This document shows positions 51,882 through 60,752 of a DNA stretch of 64,000 nucleotides, piece by piece. The notes below the pieces were generated by a model. It was not told the origin of the DNA. It made no database searches and saw nothing but the letters and a program-made list of their open reading frames with translations. The stretch is from Paludibacteraceae bacterium (GTDB lineage: Bacteria > Bacteroidota > Bacteroidia > Bacteroidales > Paludibacteraceae): the NCBI GenBank assembly GCA_017451525.1, contig JAFTOD010000006.1:62001-126000 (forward strand), given 5' to 3'. How positions within the stretch are numbered: position 1 is the first letter of the stretch; every line of letters begins with the position of its first letter. The position numbers and the translations under genes were made by a program.

Positions 51882-54800
51882 TTAATCTAATAATATGAAT
51901 CCAGCCCAATATTCTGGTTCTTCAAATTTTGCTCGAACGGTATTTTGAGCATTTTTGAAAGCCTCCCGCTTTGATTGATTTTTACTAATCCAATTGGTAT
52001 AAAATTCAGTCATCAGCATTTGGGTTGCTTGGTCGTTGACCTTCCATAGACTCATGATGATTGTTTGTACACCAGCCATCTTGAAGGCACGCTGTAAACC
52101 AAAGATTCCTTCTGAGGTGATATCACCTTTAGCTGTTTCACATGCCGAGAGTACAACAAGGTCTGCATCACGCAAATCCATTAATGAGATTTCTTTAGCA
52201 GTCAATATACCATCCTGTACACCCTCTGGTAAATCTTTGGAATGACCAGACAGAGCTATGTTACTGCCAGCAAACAACAAACCGCAACGAGTCAATGGGT
52301 CTATGCTTGGTTTTTGCAATTGGTTATCTCCTAACATTTGCAGTTGTATGCGTTGAGAAAAATAATCTTGTTTTCGAGCAGTACTATCTTCCCAATAGAA
52401 GCCATGAGTGCCAATATGAAGAATATTGCGATGTTTACCGCTAAGCGACTTAAATGACTCCTCATTTGCTTTAGATGCAGTATATAATGTTGATGTGATG
52501 TTATTGCTATTCAAAAGTGAGTAAATTGATTCTGCTTCCTTTTTAGTTCCTGGCAGATATAATACGGAACCTCGATTTGGCAGTGTGGATGATATGCTGC
52601 GGTAAGTAAACATATCTTCCGTATCGTAATTCCGACTTTCTGCAAGCAATGACGTTTTATCTACATCATAGAATATGCCGCCATAAATAGTTGCTGTGTG
52701 ATGTTTGATGCTTTTGTCCTTCTTCACAATTTCTCGTGTTGAGGATAAACGCACCATTGTATATACATCAGACATAGTGTGCGTTTGATCATAAGGGATA
52801 TTCTCTATCGCTATTTGATGTAGTAATCCTGCTGGTGAGAAATAAATCGTTTCTCCTTCATGGATTTGTGGAAGTATTTTATCCCAAATAAGATTAAAAA
52901 TTGTTTTAGAATTAGTATCGAAAGTATATATATCATTCGTGCGATTTTGTGATAGACAATTCACAATCTCTTTTTCTTCACAGAGAGGGATTAACTCAGG
53001 ATACTGGCTATCGTGCCGAAGTAGCAGAGCGCAATACATCGTACTATCTTCATTTAGTGGTGCAATAAAATATTCAATAGCTACTTCATCAGGGCTAAGA
53101 TATTGCTGAATACTATCCCATGTTATAGATTGTTGTTGCTTAGTTTCTCTAAAAATTGCACTTGATTTTGTGATAATTTTTTCTAACGAATCTGCTTGAT
53201 TTTTATAATGAACCAAATTAGTAGAAGTGGGATCTTTTTCTTCCAAATTCATAATAACTTGTTTTATCCCTACTAATTCATTCCATTGTTCTATTAGTAT
53301 GCTGTCATTACTCTCTAATATTGATTGACGAATAATGTTAGAAGAGGATAGTAGTAAACCTTTGCGGAATAGTTCATTATCATAAGCGAAGGTGGAGATA
53401 GAGGGTTTGGAGAAGTGGTATTTGTATACATATATAGGATAGATATTGTTAAAACGGGATTGTTCTGTTTCCCAATACAATTTTCTTTGTTTCTCCGTCA
53501 GGTAGTTTAGCGAGTGAGTAAAGTATTTTTGGGAAATTTTTGATGCATCAGTAAAATAAGATTCAGCGACATCGTAATTACCATGAAATGCATAATAGCA
53601 TCCTATATTATTTAAAGAACTTGCATAATCAGGGTGAGTGACTCCTAAGATTGATTTGCGAATATCTAATGCTTTTGCAAAATGTATTTTAGCATCATAT
53701 TTTTCCCCTATTATATCATACAACATCCCTAAGTTATTTCGTATAGTAGCACAAGTAAGATTAGAAGTACCAAATTGCTGTCCGTGAAATTCTAACGCTT
53801 CATGTAGATAGGTTCGAGCCTCATTGTATATTGCCATATCCATATAGAGACACCCTATGTTATTTAGTAAAGTTGTATAGTCTGGCGTGAGTATTTCATT
53901 TCTTTTAAAAATATCAAGAGCTCGTAGTAAGTATTTTTCTGATATAGAATAATTCTGTAATTCATTGTATATAGCCCCAAGGTTATTTAATGTTGCTATT
54001 TTATCAAAACTATTTTCTGTTCTTTCTAGTATCTTTAGAGCCATTGAAAAATATTTTATAGCTATTTTGTAATCACCAATACTAGTGTAAAATGCTCCTA
54101 AAGAATTTAATGTATTAGAGAAATCTATATCTCGCACATCTTCTGAACTTTCTTGAATCCTTAATGCTTCCAATAAATAGTTTTCAGCCTCTTGATAATT
54201 ACCGATGGCGTTGTAAAATAAACCTAAATTATTTAGAGATAATATGTGTTCAACATGAGATATTGGTAATATATTTCTACGAATCCTTAATCCTTCCAAT
54301 AAATATTGTTCTGCAATATTGAAATTTTCCATATAAAAATAACAGATTCCTAATCCGTTTAGCGACGATGCATAATTTCGATTAATTTTTCCGAATATAG
54401 TATTCTGGATATTTAATGCTTCCGTATAATATTTTATAGCAGTCGGATAATCACCTAAAGAACTATATGTATGCGCTAAGCCTTGTAAAGATGTTACATA
54501 GTCAGGATGTGATGTACCTAAAGTATTCTTACGTATCTTCATTGCTTGAACCGCATATGCCTTGGCACTTTGATAATCTCCATTGTCATAATATAACACA
54601 CTTATATCATATAATGTCTCTGCATAAATAGAGTGTTCCAATCCATATATGCATTTGCGCATCTCTAAAGCTTCGAACAAATATTTTTTAGCCGTGCTAT
54701 ACCTGCCGAGATCATTATATAGTACTCCTAAACTATTCAATGTAGAAGCAGTATAATCATCATCATTATTGTTTCTTAATATATCTAACGCTATTAATAA

Positions 54801-55643
54801 GTGTTTTTCGGCGGATTTATAATCGTTAAGATTGTGGCAACATATTCCAATATTAGCAAGTGTTATAGCATAAGTATTATTTGAAGTTCCTAACACTTCC
54901 TGTCTTATCTTCAATGCTTCATAAAGAAACTCCTTAGCTTTTTTATAGTTCTTAGTAGATTGATATAAATGCCCTAATGTATTTAGTGTGTTGGCAAAAT
55001 CCAAATTAGTTGTAATATCTGTATTATTTTTTTGTATTACCAATGACTCTAATAAATATGTTTCAGCTTTATCATAATTCTTAGTCTCTATGTACACACC
55101 TGCTAATCCTTCTAAAGAAATAGCATAATCTATGTTATTTGATCCAAATATGTTTTTTCGAAGTTTACATGCGATTGATAGATATTCCTCCGCTTCCTTA
55201 TAATGTCTTAAATGTATATATACCATTCCTATATTATGTAGTGAGGTTGCAAACTCTGGATGGAAGATTCCTATGTGATGTTTATATAATTCTGCTTGAA
55301 GCATATAAGAATGTAAAGCTTCTTCGAACTTATTTGTTTGAAAATATTGATGTCCAGCAGATTGAATTTCTTTACCAATATAGATACACAAACTATCTGC
55401 GGAGAAAGATTTGTAGTTTATTGAGTCCATATATTGCAAAAAAGACATAGCTGAACTTATGTTACATACATAATCTACATGCCAATTTTCAACTTTATCA
55501 ATATAACTCAACGCAGATTCATAATCACCACGATTAATAGCATCAATAGTAGAATGTTTATATGCTTCGCTATTCTGAGCTAGCGATAAAGTAGAAATAA
55601 TAAGACAGCAGAATTGGAGTAATAATTTTTGCATATACAACAA
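51882..55643 (-). CDS. Exported TPR-CHAT protease-like protein
   Basis: 1253 residues. Signal peptide (MQKLLLQFCCLIISTLSLA, probably from the second ATG at 55634). About 17 kinesin-light-chain-like TPRs of 40-42 residues run over residues 95-770 (for example YASSLNNIGCYYAFHGNYDVAE). A helical linker follows, then a CHAT domain (about 870-1253) with the caspase-like pair His1080 in HIGTHGF and Cys1168 in VVLSACETAKGD. Both catalytic residues are present. It is downstream of the ECF sigma, anti-sigma-like and caspase genes, with 25 bases to the caspase gene. Export makes it unlike cytoplasmic TPR-CHAT effectors. Substrate unknown. Confidence 0.9.
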   Translation of the reverse strand: MLYMQKLLLQFCCLIISTLSLAQNSEAYKHSTIDAINRGDYESALSYIDKVENWHVDYVCNISSAMSFLQYMDSINYKSFSADSLCIYIGKEIQSAGHQYFQTNKFEEALHSYMLQAELYKHHIGIFHPEFATSLHNIGMVYIHLRHYKEAEEYLSIACKLRKNIFGSNNIDYAISLEGLAGVYIETKNYDKAETYLLESLVIQKNNTDITTNLDFANTLNTLGHLYQSTKNYKKAKEFLYEALKIRQEVLGTSNNTYAITLANIGICCHNLNDYKSAEKHLLIALDILRNNNDDDYTASTLNSLGVLYNDLGRYSTAKKYLFEALEMRKCIYGLEHSIYAETLYDISVLYYDNGDYQSAKAYAVQAMKIRKNTLGTSHPDYVTSLQGLAHTYSSLGDYPTAIKYYTEALNIQNTIFGKINRNYASSLNGLGICYFYMENFNIAEQYLLEGLRIRRNILPISHVEHILSLNNLGLFYNAIGNYQEAENYLLEALRIQESSEDVRDIDFSNTLNSLGAFYTSIGDYKIAIKYFSMALKILERTENSFDKIATLNNLGAIYNELQNYSISEKYLLRALDIFKRNEILTPDYTTLLNNIGCLYMDMAIYNEARTYLHEALEFHGQQFGTSNLTCATIRNNLGMLYDIIGEKYDAKIHFAKALDIRKSILGVTHPDYASSLNNIGCYYAFHGNYDVAESYFTDASKISQKYFTHSLNYLTEKQRKLYWETEQSRFNNIYPIYVYKYHFSKPSISTFAYDNELFRKGLLLSSSNIIRQSILESNDSILIEQWNELVGIKQVIMNLEEKDPTSTNLVHYKNQADSLEKIITKSSAIFRETKQQQSITWDSIQQYLSPDEVAIEYFIAPLNEDSTMYCALLLRHDSQYPELIPLCEEKEIVNCLSQNRTNDIYTFDTNSKTIFNLIWDKILPQIHEGETIYFSPAGLLHQIAIENIPYDQTHTMSDVYTMVRLSSTREIVKKDKSIKHHTATIYGGIFYDVDKTSLLAESRNYDTEDMFTYRSISSTLPNRGSVLYLPGTKKEAESIYSLLNSNNITSTLYTASKANEESFKSLSGKHRNILHIGTHGFYWEDSTARKQDYFSQRIQLQMLGDNQLQKPSIDPLTRCGLLFAGSNIALSGHSKDLPEGVQDGILTAKEISLMDLRDADLVVLSACETAKGDITSEGIFGLQRAFKMAGVQTIIMSLWKVNDQATQMLMTEFYTNWISKNQSKREAFKNAQNTVRAKFEEPEYWAGFILLD

Positions 55644-55668
55644 GAATGATAAAGGTTATTTCCTAAAT

Positions 55669-56523
55669 TTACTTTAATAAATACTGCGTTTTATTATATG
55701 CTGATTCTATTATTGGTGTTTGAGTATAAATAATAATCTTTTTTATTGTAGTTTGAATTTCTATTAGTAATTGTTCGCATGTTATTTCTGTAAGTTTTTC
55801 CTTCTGTTGATGTAATGCATAAGTAAGCGATCCAACACCATTATATTCGTAGTTGGATTGATACGATTTACACGCTGAAATATAAATCCAATTGATATAC
55901 TCCTCATGATTGGTATATGGTTGTACTTCAAATGGCAATATAAATTTATCTGCAACACCTCGAATGACTAATGCTTCTTGTTCTTCACTTCGCCATCCGT
56001 CTCCGCTATGACAAGCATCGGCAACTACAATAATTTTTCCAGCATCTCCAATACTCTGTCGTAGTTGATATAAATATTTATTGATATCATCATCTAAAAT
56101 ATGATTCTGACCTTCGTAGATTCCTTCAAAATATGTTTTCTGGGCATCAAAAGGAATCCAAGCCTCATCCCAACCATCTTCCTCATCTCCATTCAAATCA
56201 GTAACCTGTTGGCCATGCCCAGAAAAATGAATATATATAAGATCTCCTTCTTGTACTGAATTTATTAATTTATCAAATGCTTGACGAATTGCGCTTGCAG
56301 TTGCTTCAGCGTTTTGCAGTTCGTGAATGTTGATATTTGAAAAACCATTGGTATATAATATATCTCACACTAATGGAATATCATTATCGCCGTTGATAGG
56401 CTTCCAGCCATTTTCTACTGGATAATCGCCAATACCAACAACTAAAGCATATTTGATTGCCTGACATAAATCAGTATAGATTAAACAACAAATTAGCAGT
56501 ACGTATATCCTTATTCTATCCAT
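55669..56523 (-). pseudogene. Caspase (peptidase C14) family gene broken by an in-frame TGA
   Basis: The frame from the ATG at 56523 codes 284 residues except for one TGA at codon 53 (56367-56365). Before it: a signal peptide (MDRIRIYVLLICCLIYTDLCQA) and KYALVVGIGDYP, the caspase start. After it: the His region IHFSGHGQQV (His103) and the Cys region VADACHSGDG (Cys171), then an intact C-terminus. So both catalytic residues lie beyond the stop, and no ATG offers a restart before His103. A single C-to-T change from CGA (Arg) would explain the TGA. A sequencing error or readthrough cannot be excluded. It lies between the anti-sigma-like and CHAT genes. Confidence 0.85.
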
Positions 56524-56528
56524 ACGAA

Positions 56529-57209
56529 TTAAAGTTTGTCTAATACCATTTGAGCGCGCTCCGCATAGTAACTGTCGCTATTAGCAATCTGTTTTAAGAG
56601 TTTCTTAGCCTTTAGCACTTTACCATTGTGCATTTCGCATATTGTATGAAGCCATTGTGCTTGGTCAAATATCTCTTTTGTTTCAGGAGTGATTTTTTGT
56701 TGAGAAGATTGTATTTGATCTATCAGTCGCAATGCAAGTTCGTTGGCTTGGTCAAATTGATTTTGAGAGATATAACTATACACAAAGAATAGTTGATTTT
56801 GTAACTCGTCGGATTGGTCGTTAACGCCTCTTGTAGAAGGAATAGTAATAGAAGCAGCAAATTCGCTACTTTCAGTTTTCATCATTCTTGCCATAGGCGT
56901 TAATATGACGGCTAACACTATAATAGCAGAAACAAATGAAGAACTTATGCCCCAACTAGAAAGTTTAATAATACGCTTAGTACGAAGACGTTGTGAGCGT
57001 ATTTGCTGTTCTTTCTGTTGTAGGCATTCTTTCAAGCCTCGTGCTTGAATAGCGATGATGATTTCCTTTTGTAAATCCACTTCTGAAGCTAGGTCTTTAT
57101 CCCCTAATGACTCGGAAGAGGTGGAAAGTAACCTCTCGAATTGATTTTTTTCGTCTTCTGTCAATTCGTTGCGGAGGTATTTATCTATTAAATCAGTATT
57201 GTTCGCCAT
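56529..57209 (-). CDS. Single-pass membrane anti-sigma-like protein
   Basis: 226 residues. The N-terminal helical part (LIDKYLRNELTEDEKNQFERLL) resembles the start of Bacteroidota anti-sigma factors that follow an ECF sigma gene. No zinc-binding HxxxCxxC is present. One membrane segment lies at about 88-106 (WGISSSFVSAIIVLAVIL). The outer part is helical and TPR-like (FFVYSYISQNQFDQANELALRLI). It starts 7 bases after the sigma gene. It probably holds the sigma factor until an envelope signal releases it. Confidence 0.75.
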   Translation of the reverse strand: MANNTDLIDKYLRNELTEDEKNQFERLLSTSSESLGDKDLASEVDLQKEIIIAIQARGLKECLQQKEQQIRSQRLRTKRIIKLSSWGISSSFVSAIIVLAVILTPMARMMKTESSEFAASITIPSTRGVNDQSDELQNQLFFVYSYISQNQFDQANELALRLIDQIQSSQQKITPETKEIFDQAQWLHTICEMHNGKVLKAKKLLKQIANSDSYYAERAQMVLDKL

Positions 57210-57216
57210 ATCAATA

Positions 57217-57765
57217 TTATGCTTTAAAGAGGTTTTTGAGTTTGTTCATGCATTTGTTTTTTTGTGTTTTCGCACTATTGGCGTTGGCATAGCCCAATTG
57301 CTGAGCAATAATATCCCATGACAGTTGATCCCAGTAGAATTTTAGCAATAATGGAGCGCAAGGTTTACCCATATTGTTTACAGTATCTTGAATAGCTCGA
57401 TTGCGTTCGGTGATTTCATATTCTTCAATACTATCATTGGTGTCATCGGGAAGCTGTGGAAGTTCTTCAATAGAAGTTTCTTTTTGTTTGCGGAGTTGCT
57501 CTCGTAGTACATTTTCGCCTATTCCATATAAATAGCCACCCATATTAGTTGTTATAGTTTCAATAGTAATTCTATGTCGTTGAATATTTTCCCATAAACG
57601 AATAATGGTGTCTTGATATATATCAGCTAGAAAGTCTTCATCTGTAATGGTGTATTTAGAAGAAAGGAGTTGCTTGAAACTTCTTTCGTGTTGTTCATAG
57701 AACAAGGAAATAATGCGCTGGTCATTATTCTGAAAAGCTTTGAAATATTCGGCAGATGTAATCAT
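57217..57765 (-). CDS. ECF-type RNA polymerase sigma factor
   Basis: 182 residues. Sigma region 2 is DIYQDTIIRLWENIQRH, and region 4 has the helix-turn-helix LSWDIIAQQLGYANANSAKTQ. No region 3 or other domain is present, typical of ECF factors. It is the first gene of sigma, anti-sigma-like, caspase, CHAT. Its own promoter is the housekeeping type at 57791-57822; no autoregulated ECF promoter is evident. Confidence 0.92.
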   Translation of the reverse strand: MITSAEYFKAFQNNDQRIISLFYEQHERSFKQLLSSKYTITDEDFLADIYQDTIIRLWENIQRHRITIETITTNMGGYLYGIGENVLREQLRKQKETSIEELPQLPDDTNDSIEEYEITERNRAIQDTVNNMGKPCAPLLLKFYWDQLSWDIIAQQLGYANANSAKTQKNKCMNKLKNLFKA

Positions 57766-57790
57766 GGATATGTATTCTCAAAAGTGAGTG

Positions 57791-57822
57791 CAAAGGTAAG
57801 AAAAATTTACTTAATATGCAAA
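57791..57822 (-). promoter_or_regulatory. Promoter for the ECF sigma operon
   Basis: On the minus strand TTTG (57822-57819), 20 bases, TACCTTTG (57798-57791). Confidence 0.8.
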
Positions 57823-57865
57823 TAATAATGAGTTCTGTAAGAAAAAAATAGATTATTATAGAGAG

Positions 57866-57899
57866 AAGAGACAATGCTTCGTTTGAAACATTGCCTCTT
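57866..57899. terminator. Possible terminator hairpin
   Basis: GAGACAATG (57868-57876) and CATTGCCTC (57889-57897). Read on the minus strand the stem has a G-T pair in place of a mismatch, so it may end the small transcript from 58538. The T tract is weak on that side. Confidence 0.4.
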
Positions 57900-57964
57900 T
57901 TTAACCAAATATCCTTTCTCTTTTAATATTAGCTATGTTATTGCTGTTAGAGAGGATAAACTGG

Positions 57965-58078
57965 TTATAATAAATAAGTAACATAATATCTACTATTATA
58001 AAAAGCATCTAAATAATATTTAGGAATTCCACCATAAAATGTTATATTCCCGTACAGATATTTCAGTTGATTAAGCAC
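57965..58078 (-). CDS. Possible 37-residue peptide (GTG start)
   Basis: Short frame starting at a GTG, ending YYVTYLL. It contains LYGNITFYGGIPKYYLDAFY, which looks protein-like but was not recognised. It may be a remnant of a longer gene. It lies downstream of the promoter at 58538. Weak support. Confidence 0.25.
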   Translation of the reverse strand: MLNQLKYLYGNITFYGGIPKYYLDAFYNSRYYVTYLL

Positions 58079-58118
58079 AATATGCTCTCACTGAAATATT
58101 ACTAAGAAGATGTCCTTC

Positions 58119-58223
58119 TTAAAGTTTGTAAAATTCCAATACAAGAAATAGGAATTTATAAACCATCTCGAAAAGTTGCACCAGACCAATTGTAAAGATG
58201 GCTATTTTAATAGATTTTTTCAT
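58119..58223 (-). CDS. Possible 34-residue hydrophobic peptide
   Basis: ATG at 58223: MKKSIKIAIFTIGLVQLFEM followed by more hydrophobic residues, ending VLEFYKL. A basic start and a long apolar stretch suggest a small membrane peptide. It sits about 310 bases after a full-consensus promoter and behind an A-rich stretch typical of Bacteroidota starts. No family known. Confidence 0.4.
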   Translation of the reverse strand: MKKSIKIAIFTIGLVQLFEMVYKFLFLVLEFYKL

Positions 58224-58530
58224 AACTTAAATCTATTTATTATGTTTAACATTTTCGCTATTACAATAACACTAATCTGTAACTAGATGCCAAGTGAAGC
58301 GATACACGAACGTCTACTTGCATTACAGAAGCAGCTAACATTTGTTACTGCAGTAAATAATATTACCAATAAAAGAATCAACGCTACTCGTTTGTTTATT
58401 GGCTAAATCAGTATAATTAGTAGCAAATTAATATAAACTAACTCTCAAAATAGATTCTCGTAATAGAATAAGAGCTCGTCAATAAGGTTTAGCATCACTA
58501 TCTTTAATAAGTACTATCTTAATCTTCGAA
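58224..58530 (-). other. Long leader without a gene
   Basis: About 300 bases between the promoter start point and the 34-residue ORF. It contains ATAGTGATGCTAAAC (around 58485-58500), close to the TTAGTGATGCTAAC of the leader at 8451. No ORF with family resemblance is seen. Confidence 0.35.
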
Positions 58531-58537
58531 GATGCCG

Positions 58538-58569
58538 CAAAGGTATAACTATTTTCTGATATATGCAAA
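58538..58569 (-). promoter_or_regulatory. Full-consensus promoter with no known gene downstream
   Basis: On the minus strand TTTG (58569-58566), 20 bases, TACCTTTG (58545-58538). The transcript would run through 58224-58530 and the small ORFs. Confidence 0.75.
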
Positions 58570-58705
58570 TTCTTTAAGGAATATTTTTGTTTTTTGGGGA
58601 GACAAAGCTAAAAATAGCTTCGTTAGAAGAATGCTCTTGGTGAGAAGGATGTTATTTAGTATTTTTTAAGGCGGATTTTTGATTTTGCTAGTATCTTGAA
58701 TTGAG

Positions 58706-58745
58706 CAAATAAAATGCCATTTATGCGATTTTTGCATAAATGGCA
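58706..58745 (-). terminator. Terminator after rhuM
   Basis: Perfect 12-bp stem TGCCATTTATGC/GCATAAATGGCA (58715-58745) followed on the minus strand by TTTTATTT. Confidence 0.8.
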
Positions 58746-58805
58746 GGGGGCGCTATATTAGGTCTATCCTTCTGTTTTATGTCGCAGAGCGACAGGATAT
58801 TTTAG

Positions 58806-58883
58806 TTATTCTTCTTGCTCGTAATAATACGAGTAGTCAATTCCTTTCATAAAAATCTCGCGATTGAGGATCTTGTCGGTCAT
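58806..58883 (-). CDS. Possible 25-residue ORF downstream of rhuM
   Basis: ATG at 58883: MTDKILNREIFMKGIDYSYY then YEQEE and stop. It looks protein-like and lies between rhuM and its terminator, so it is probably on the same transcript. Too short for a family call; it may be the remnant of a lost gene. Confidence 0.3.
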   Translation of the reverse strand: MTDKILNREIFMKGIDYSYYYEQEE

Positions 58884-58906
58884 TGCGCCACAGAACTATT
58901 CGCAGA

Positions 58907-59932
58907 TTAGTTCCCTGATTCTAACTGGAGAAGTTGGTCAAAATCGGATTGATATAAACGGTCTTGAATAACACGATATTTTTCAAACTCACTTTCTGCA
59001 AATGCTTTCGCCACTTCCGCACTTATCTTGCCCTTGTCTTGCAATATCGCCTCATCATTAAACTGCAAAAAAGCATCCAACTTCTTTGCCCAATCTTCCA
59101 TCGTCATAGGTATCTGCTTTTTAGCCTGACGCTCAGCATAATCCAAATACATCGTAACAATCTGATTGAGGTCGTCTAATTCAACCAAAGACAGATAATT
59201 CTTAGCCACACTCACATCCGCACGGACAATCTTGCCATTAGGCGCATTCTTCCATGATGTCAACCCCATGTGCTCCTTCTCCGCATTGGCACGCTGCATA
59301 ATCACCTCAGCAGCCGTATTACCATGAATAGCAAAGTGCAACTTATTCTGAACCGTTGCAAAAAACTGCTTCGTAATCAATGCGTCTCTATTGTAATCCA
59401 CCGCAGTAGCATAAATATCTGTAATCTTCTGATAGAACTTGCGTTCGCTGGCACGAATCTCACGAATCTCATCTATCAAATGGTCGAAATATGCCTCGTT
59501 AAAGATTTGCCCGTTCTCCAAACGTTGTTTGTCCAATACATACCCTTGAACAGCAAAAGTCTTGAGCACATTAGTCGCCCATTGGCGGAACTGCGTAGCA
59601 CGAATCGAATTGACTCTATACCCCACAGAAATAATCGCATCCAGATTGTAGAAGCGCTGTTGCCTATTCACTTGGCGAGAACCCTCTTTTTGAACTACCG
59701 AGGATTCCTCGGAAGTTGCATTTTCATCCAATTCGCCCGAAGCAAAGATATTCTTCAAATGCAGGGCAATATTATCTACCGAGCAATCAAAGAGCTGCGC
59801 CATCGCCTTTTGTGATAGCCATACATTCTCATCATGCACACGCACTTGGATGGTATCCTCTGCATTCTGCTTGGTAAACACCAAAAAGTCTGTTGTACTA
59901 TTACGGATTTGTATTGTCTTGCTCATTATCAA
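58907..59932 (-). CDS. rhuM: RhuM-family protein
   Basis: 341 residues, family length. It has VWLSQKAMAQLFDCSVDNIALHLKNIF, a helix-turn-helix-like N-terminal box, then RFYNLDAIISVGYRVNS and RATQFRQWATNVLKTF (the Bro/KilA-like RhuM signature), and a helical C-terminus. Function is not known; relatives are frequently encoded in type I restriction loci. The start may be at 59932 or 59926. It shares the type of promoter, inverted repeat and composite repeat found upstream of hsdM. Confidence 0.9.
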   Translation of the reverse strand: MIMSKTIQIRNSTTDFLVFTKQNAEDTIQVRVHDENVWLSQKAMAQLFDCSVDNIALHLKNIFASGELDENATSEESSVVQKEGSRQVNRQQRFYNLDAIISVGYRVNSIRATQFRQWATNVLKTFAVQGYVLDKQRLENGQIFNEAYFDHLIDEIREIRASERKFYQKITDIYATAVDYNRDALITKQFFATVQNKLHFAIHGNTAAEVIMQRANAEKEHMGLTSWKNAPNGKIVRADVSVAKNYLSLVELDDLNQIVTMYLDYAERQAKKQIPMTMEDWAKKLDAFLQFNDEAILQDKGKISAEVAKAFAESEFEKYRVIQDRLYQSDFDQLLQLESGN

Positions 59933-59965
59933 TTTGGATTTTAGTTAAAGACACGCTTTAGCCTG

Positions 59966-59997
59966 CAAAGTTACGGATTTTTTTTGAGATATACAAG
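59966..59997 (-). promoter_or_regulatory. Promoter for rhuM
   Basis: On the minus strand CTTG (59997-59994), 20 bases, TAACTTTG (59973-59966); the same form as the hsdM promoter. Confidence 0.7.
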
Positions 59998-60024
59998 AAA
60001 AATCGCATTTAGGAGCGATTTTTC
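59997..60024. repeat. Inverted repeat abutting the rhuM promoter
   Basis: GAAAAATCGC-atttagga-GCGATTTTTC, perfect 10-bp arms overlapping the edge of the -33 element, exactly as at hsdM but with another sequence in the arms. Confidence 0.7.
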
Positions 60025-60057
60025 TGGTGTAGGGTGTAAAGGCGAGGACTATGTCGC

Positions 60058-60654
60058 AGTTTAGAGGACGCTTCGCTACCGTTTAGTGTTGTTTTTAGGA
60101 AATGAGTCAACCTTTTTCGGAAAGGAGGTAACTTTTTTCGGAAAGGAGGCAGCCTTTTTAGAATATCAATCTTAAGAAACAGCACTTTTTATGGGCGGGG
60201 AATTGATGCGGCGTTCTGTCGCTCTTCTCCCGCTCGTCGGTCGGTGGAATGAGGGAAGGTATAAAAGGGGGAAATGAGGCGGCAATCTTAATAAAAGTAC
60301 TTTTTTGAGGTTGGGAGTTCTTTCGGAGTTCTTTGGTCGTTCCTTGGTTCTTCCTTGGTTTCTCCTTGGTTATTAACACGGGAGTACCAAGGACGACATG
60401 AGAGAAGATAATCTTAACAGAAAGCACTTTTACCAATACTCATACAATGGGGCGGTCGTACCTACCCTGTACGGTACTACCCTGTAGCCATACGGCTGCG
60501 TGACCGCAAGGGTCGCGCCGTTCTATGTGTCGCGCTATTTCCTCAGAGTGAGGGACTCTTCGGGCGCAACACTCGGAGTGCGTTCCGTCGCACTCCTTCA
60601 CCTTGGTCTTTAGCCCGAGATAGATAGGGAAGGTACAATAGAAAAGAATCTTAA
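60058..60654. repeat. Composite structured repeat, copy 2 (upstream of rhuM)
   Basis: Starts GTTTAGAGGACGC (60060), then a tandem TTTTTCGGAAAGGAGG pair (60111-60149), AATCTTAA motifs at 60168, 60284, 60410 and 60647, a TTCCTTGGT tandem (60330-60370) and the structured core (60451-60613). Core stems relative to copy 1: GTACC/GGTAC (60458/60473), GTGTCGCGC/GCGCAACAC (60527/60564), AGAGT/ACTCT (60545/60555), and an unchanged GGAGTGCG/CGCACTCC. It fills 60025-60694. The minus-strand frames here are interrupted in copy 1 and are not called as genes. Confidence 0.85.
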
Positions 60655-60685
60655 AAATCGTGCGATTTTGTGAAAGGTACAGAGG

Positions 60686-60723
60686 AAAGAAAAACGCCAT
60701 TTATGTTGGAAACACAAATGGCG
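60686..60723 (-). terminator. Terminator after rlmB
   Basis: CGCCATTT/AAATGGCG stem (60695-60723) followed on the minus strand by TTTTTC. Confidence 0.75.
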
Positions 60724-60752
60724 CGTAAGTTATGGAATGATTGTATTATGTA

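Noticed and set aside
57900-58530. tRNA or other standard RNA gene
   Set aside because: No cloverleaf or known RNA signature was found on either strand.
60158-60700. Two minus-strand reading frames (about 92 and 86 residues) in the composite repeat as genes
   Set aside because: The matching frame in copy 1 is broken by stops, the sequence is repeat DNA, and base changes follow stem pairing instead of codons. A stretch near PTDxREKxDRTP is similar in both copies, so a small coding remnant cannot be fully excluded.
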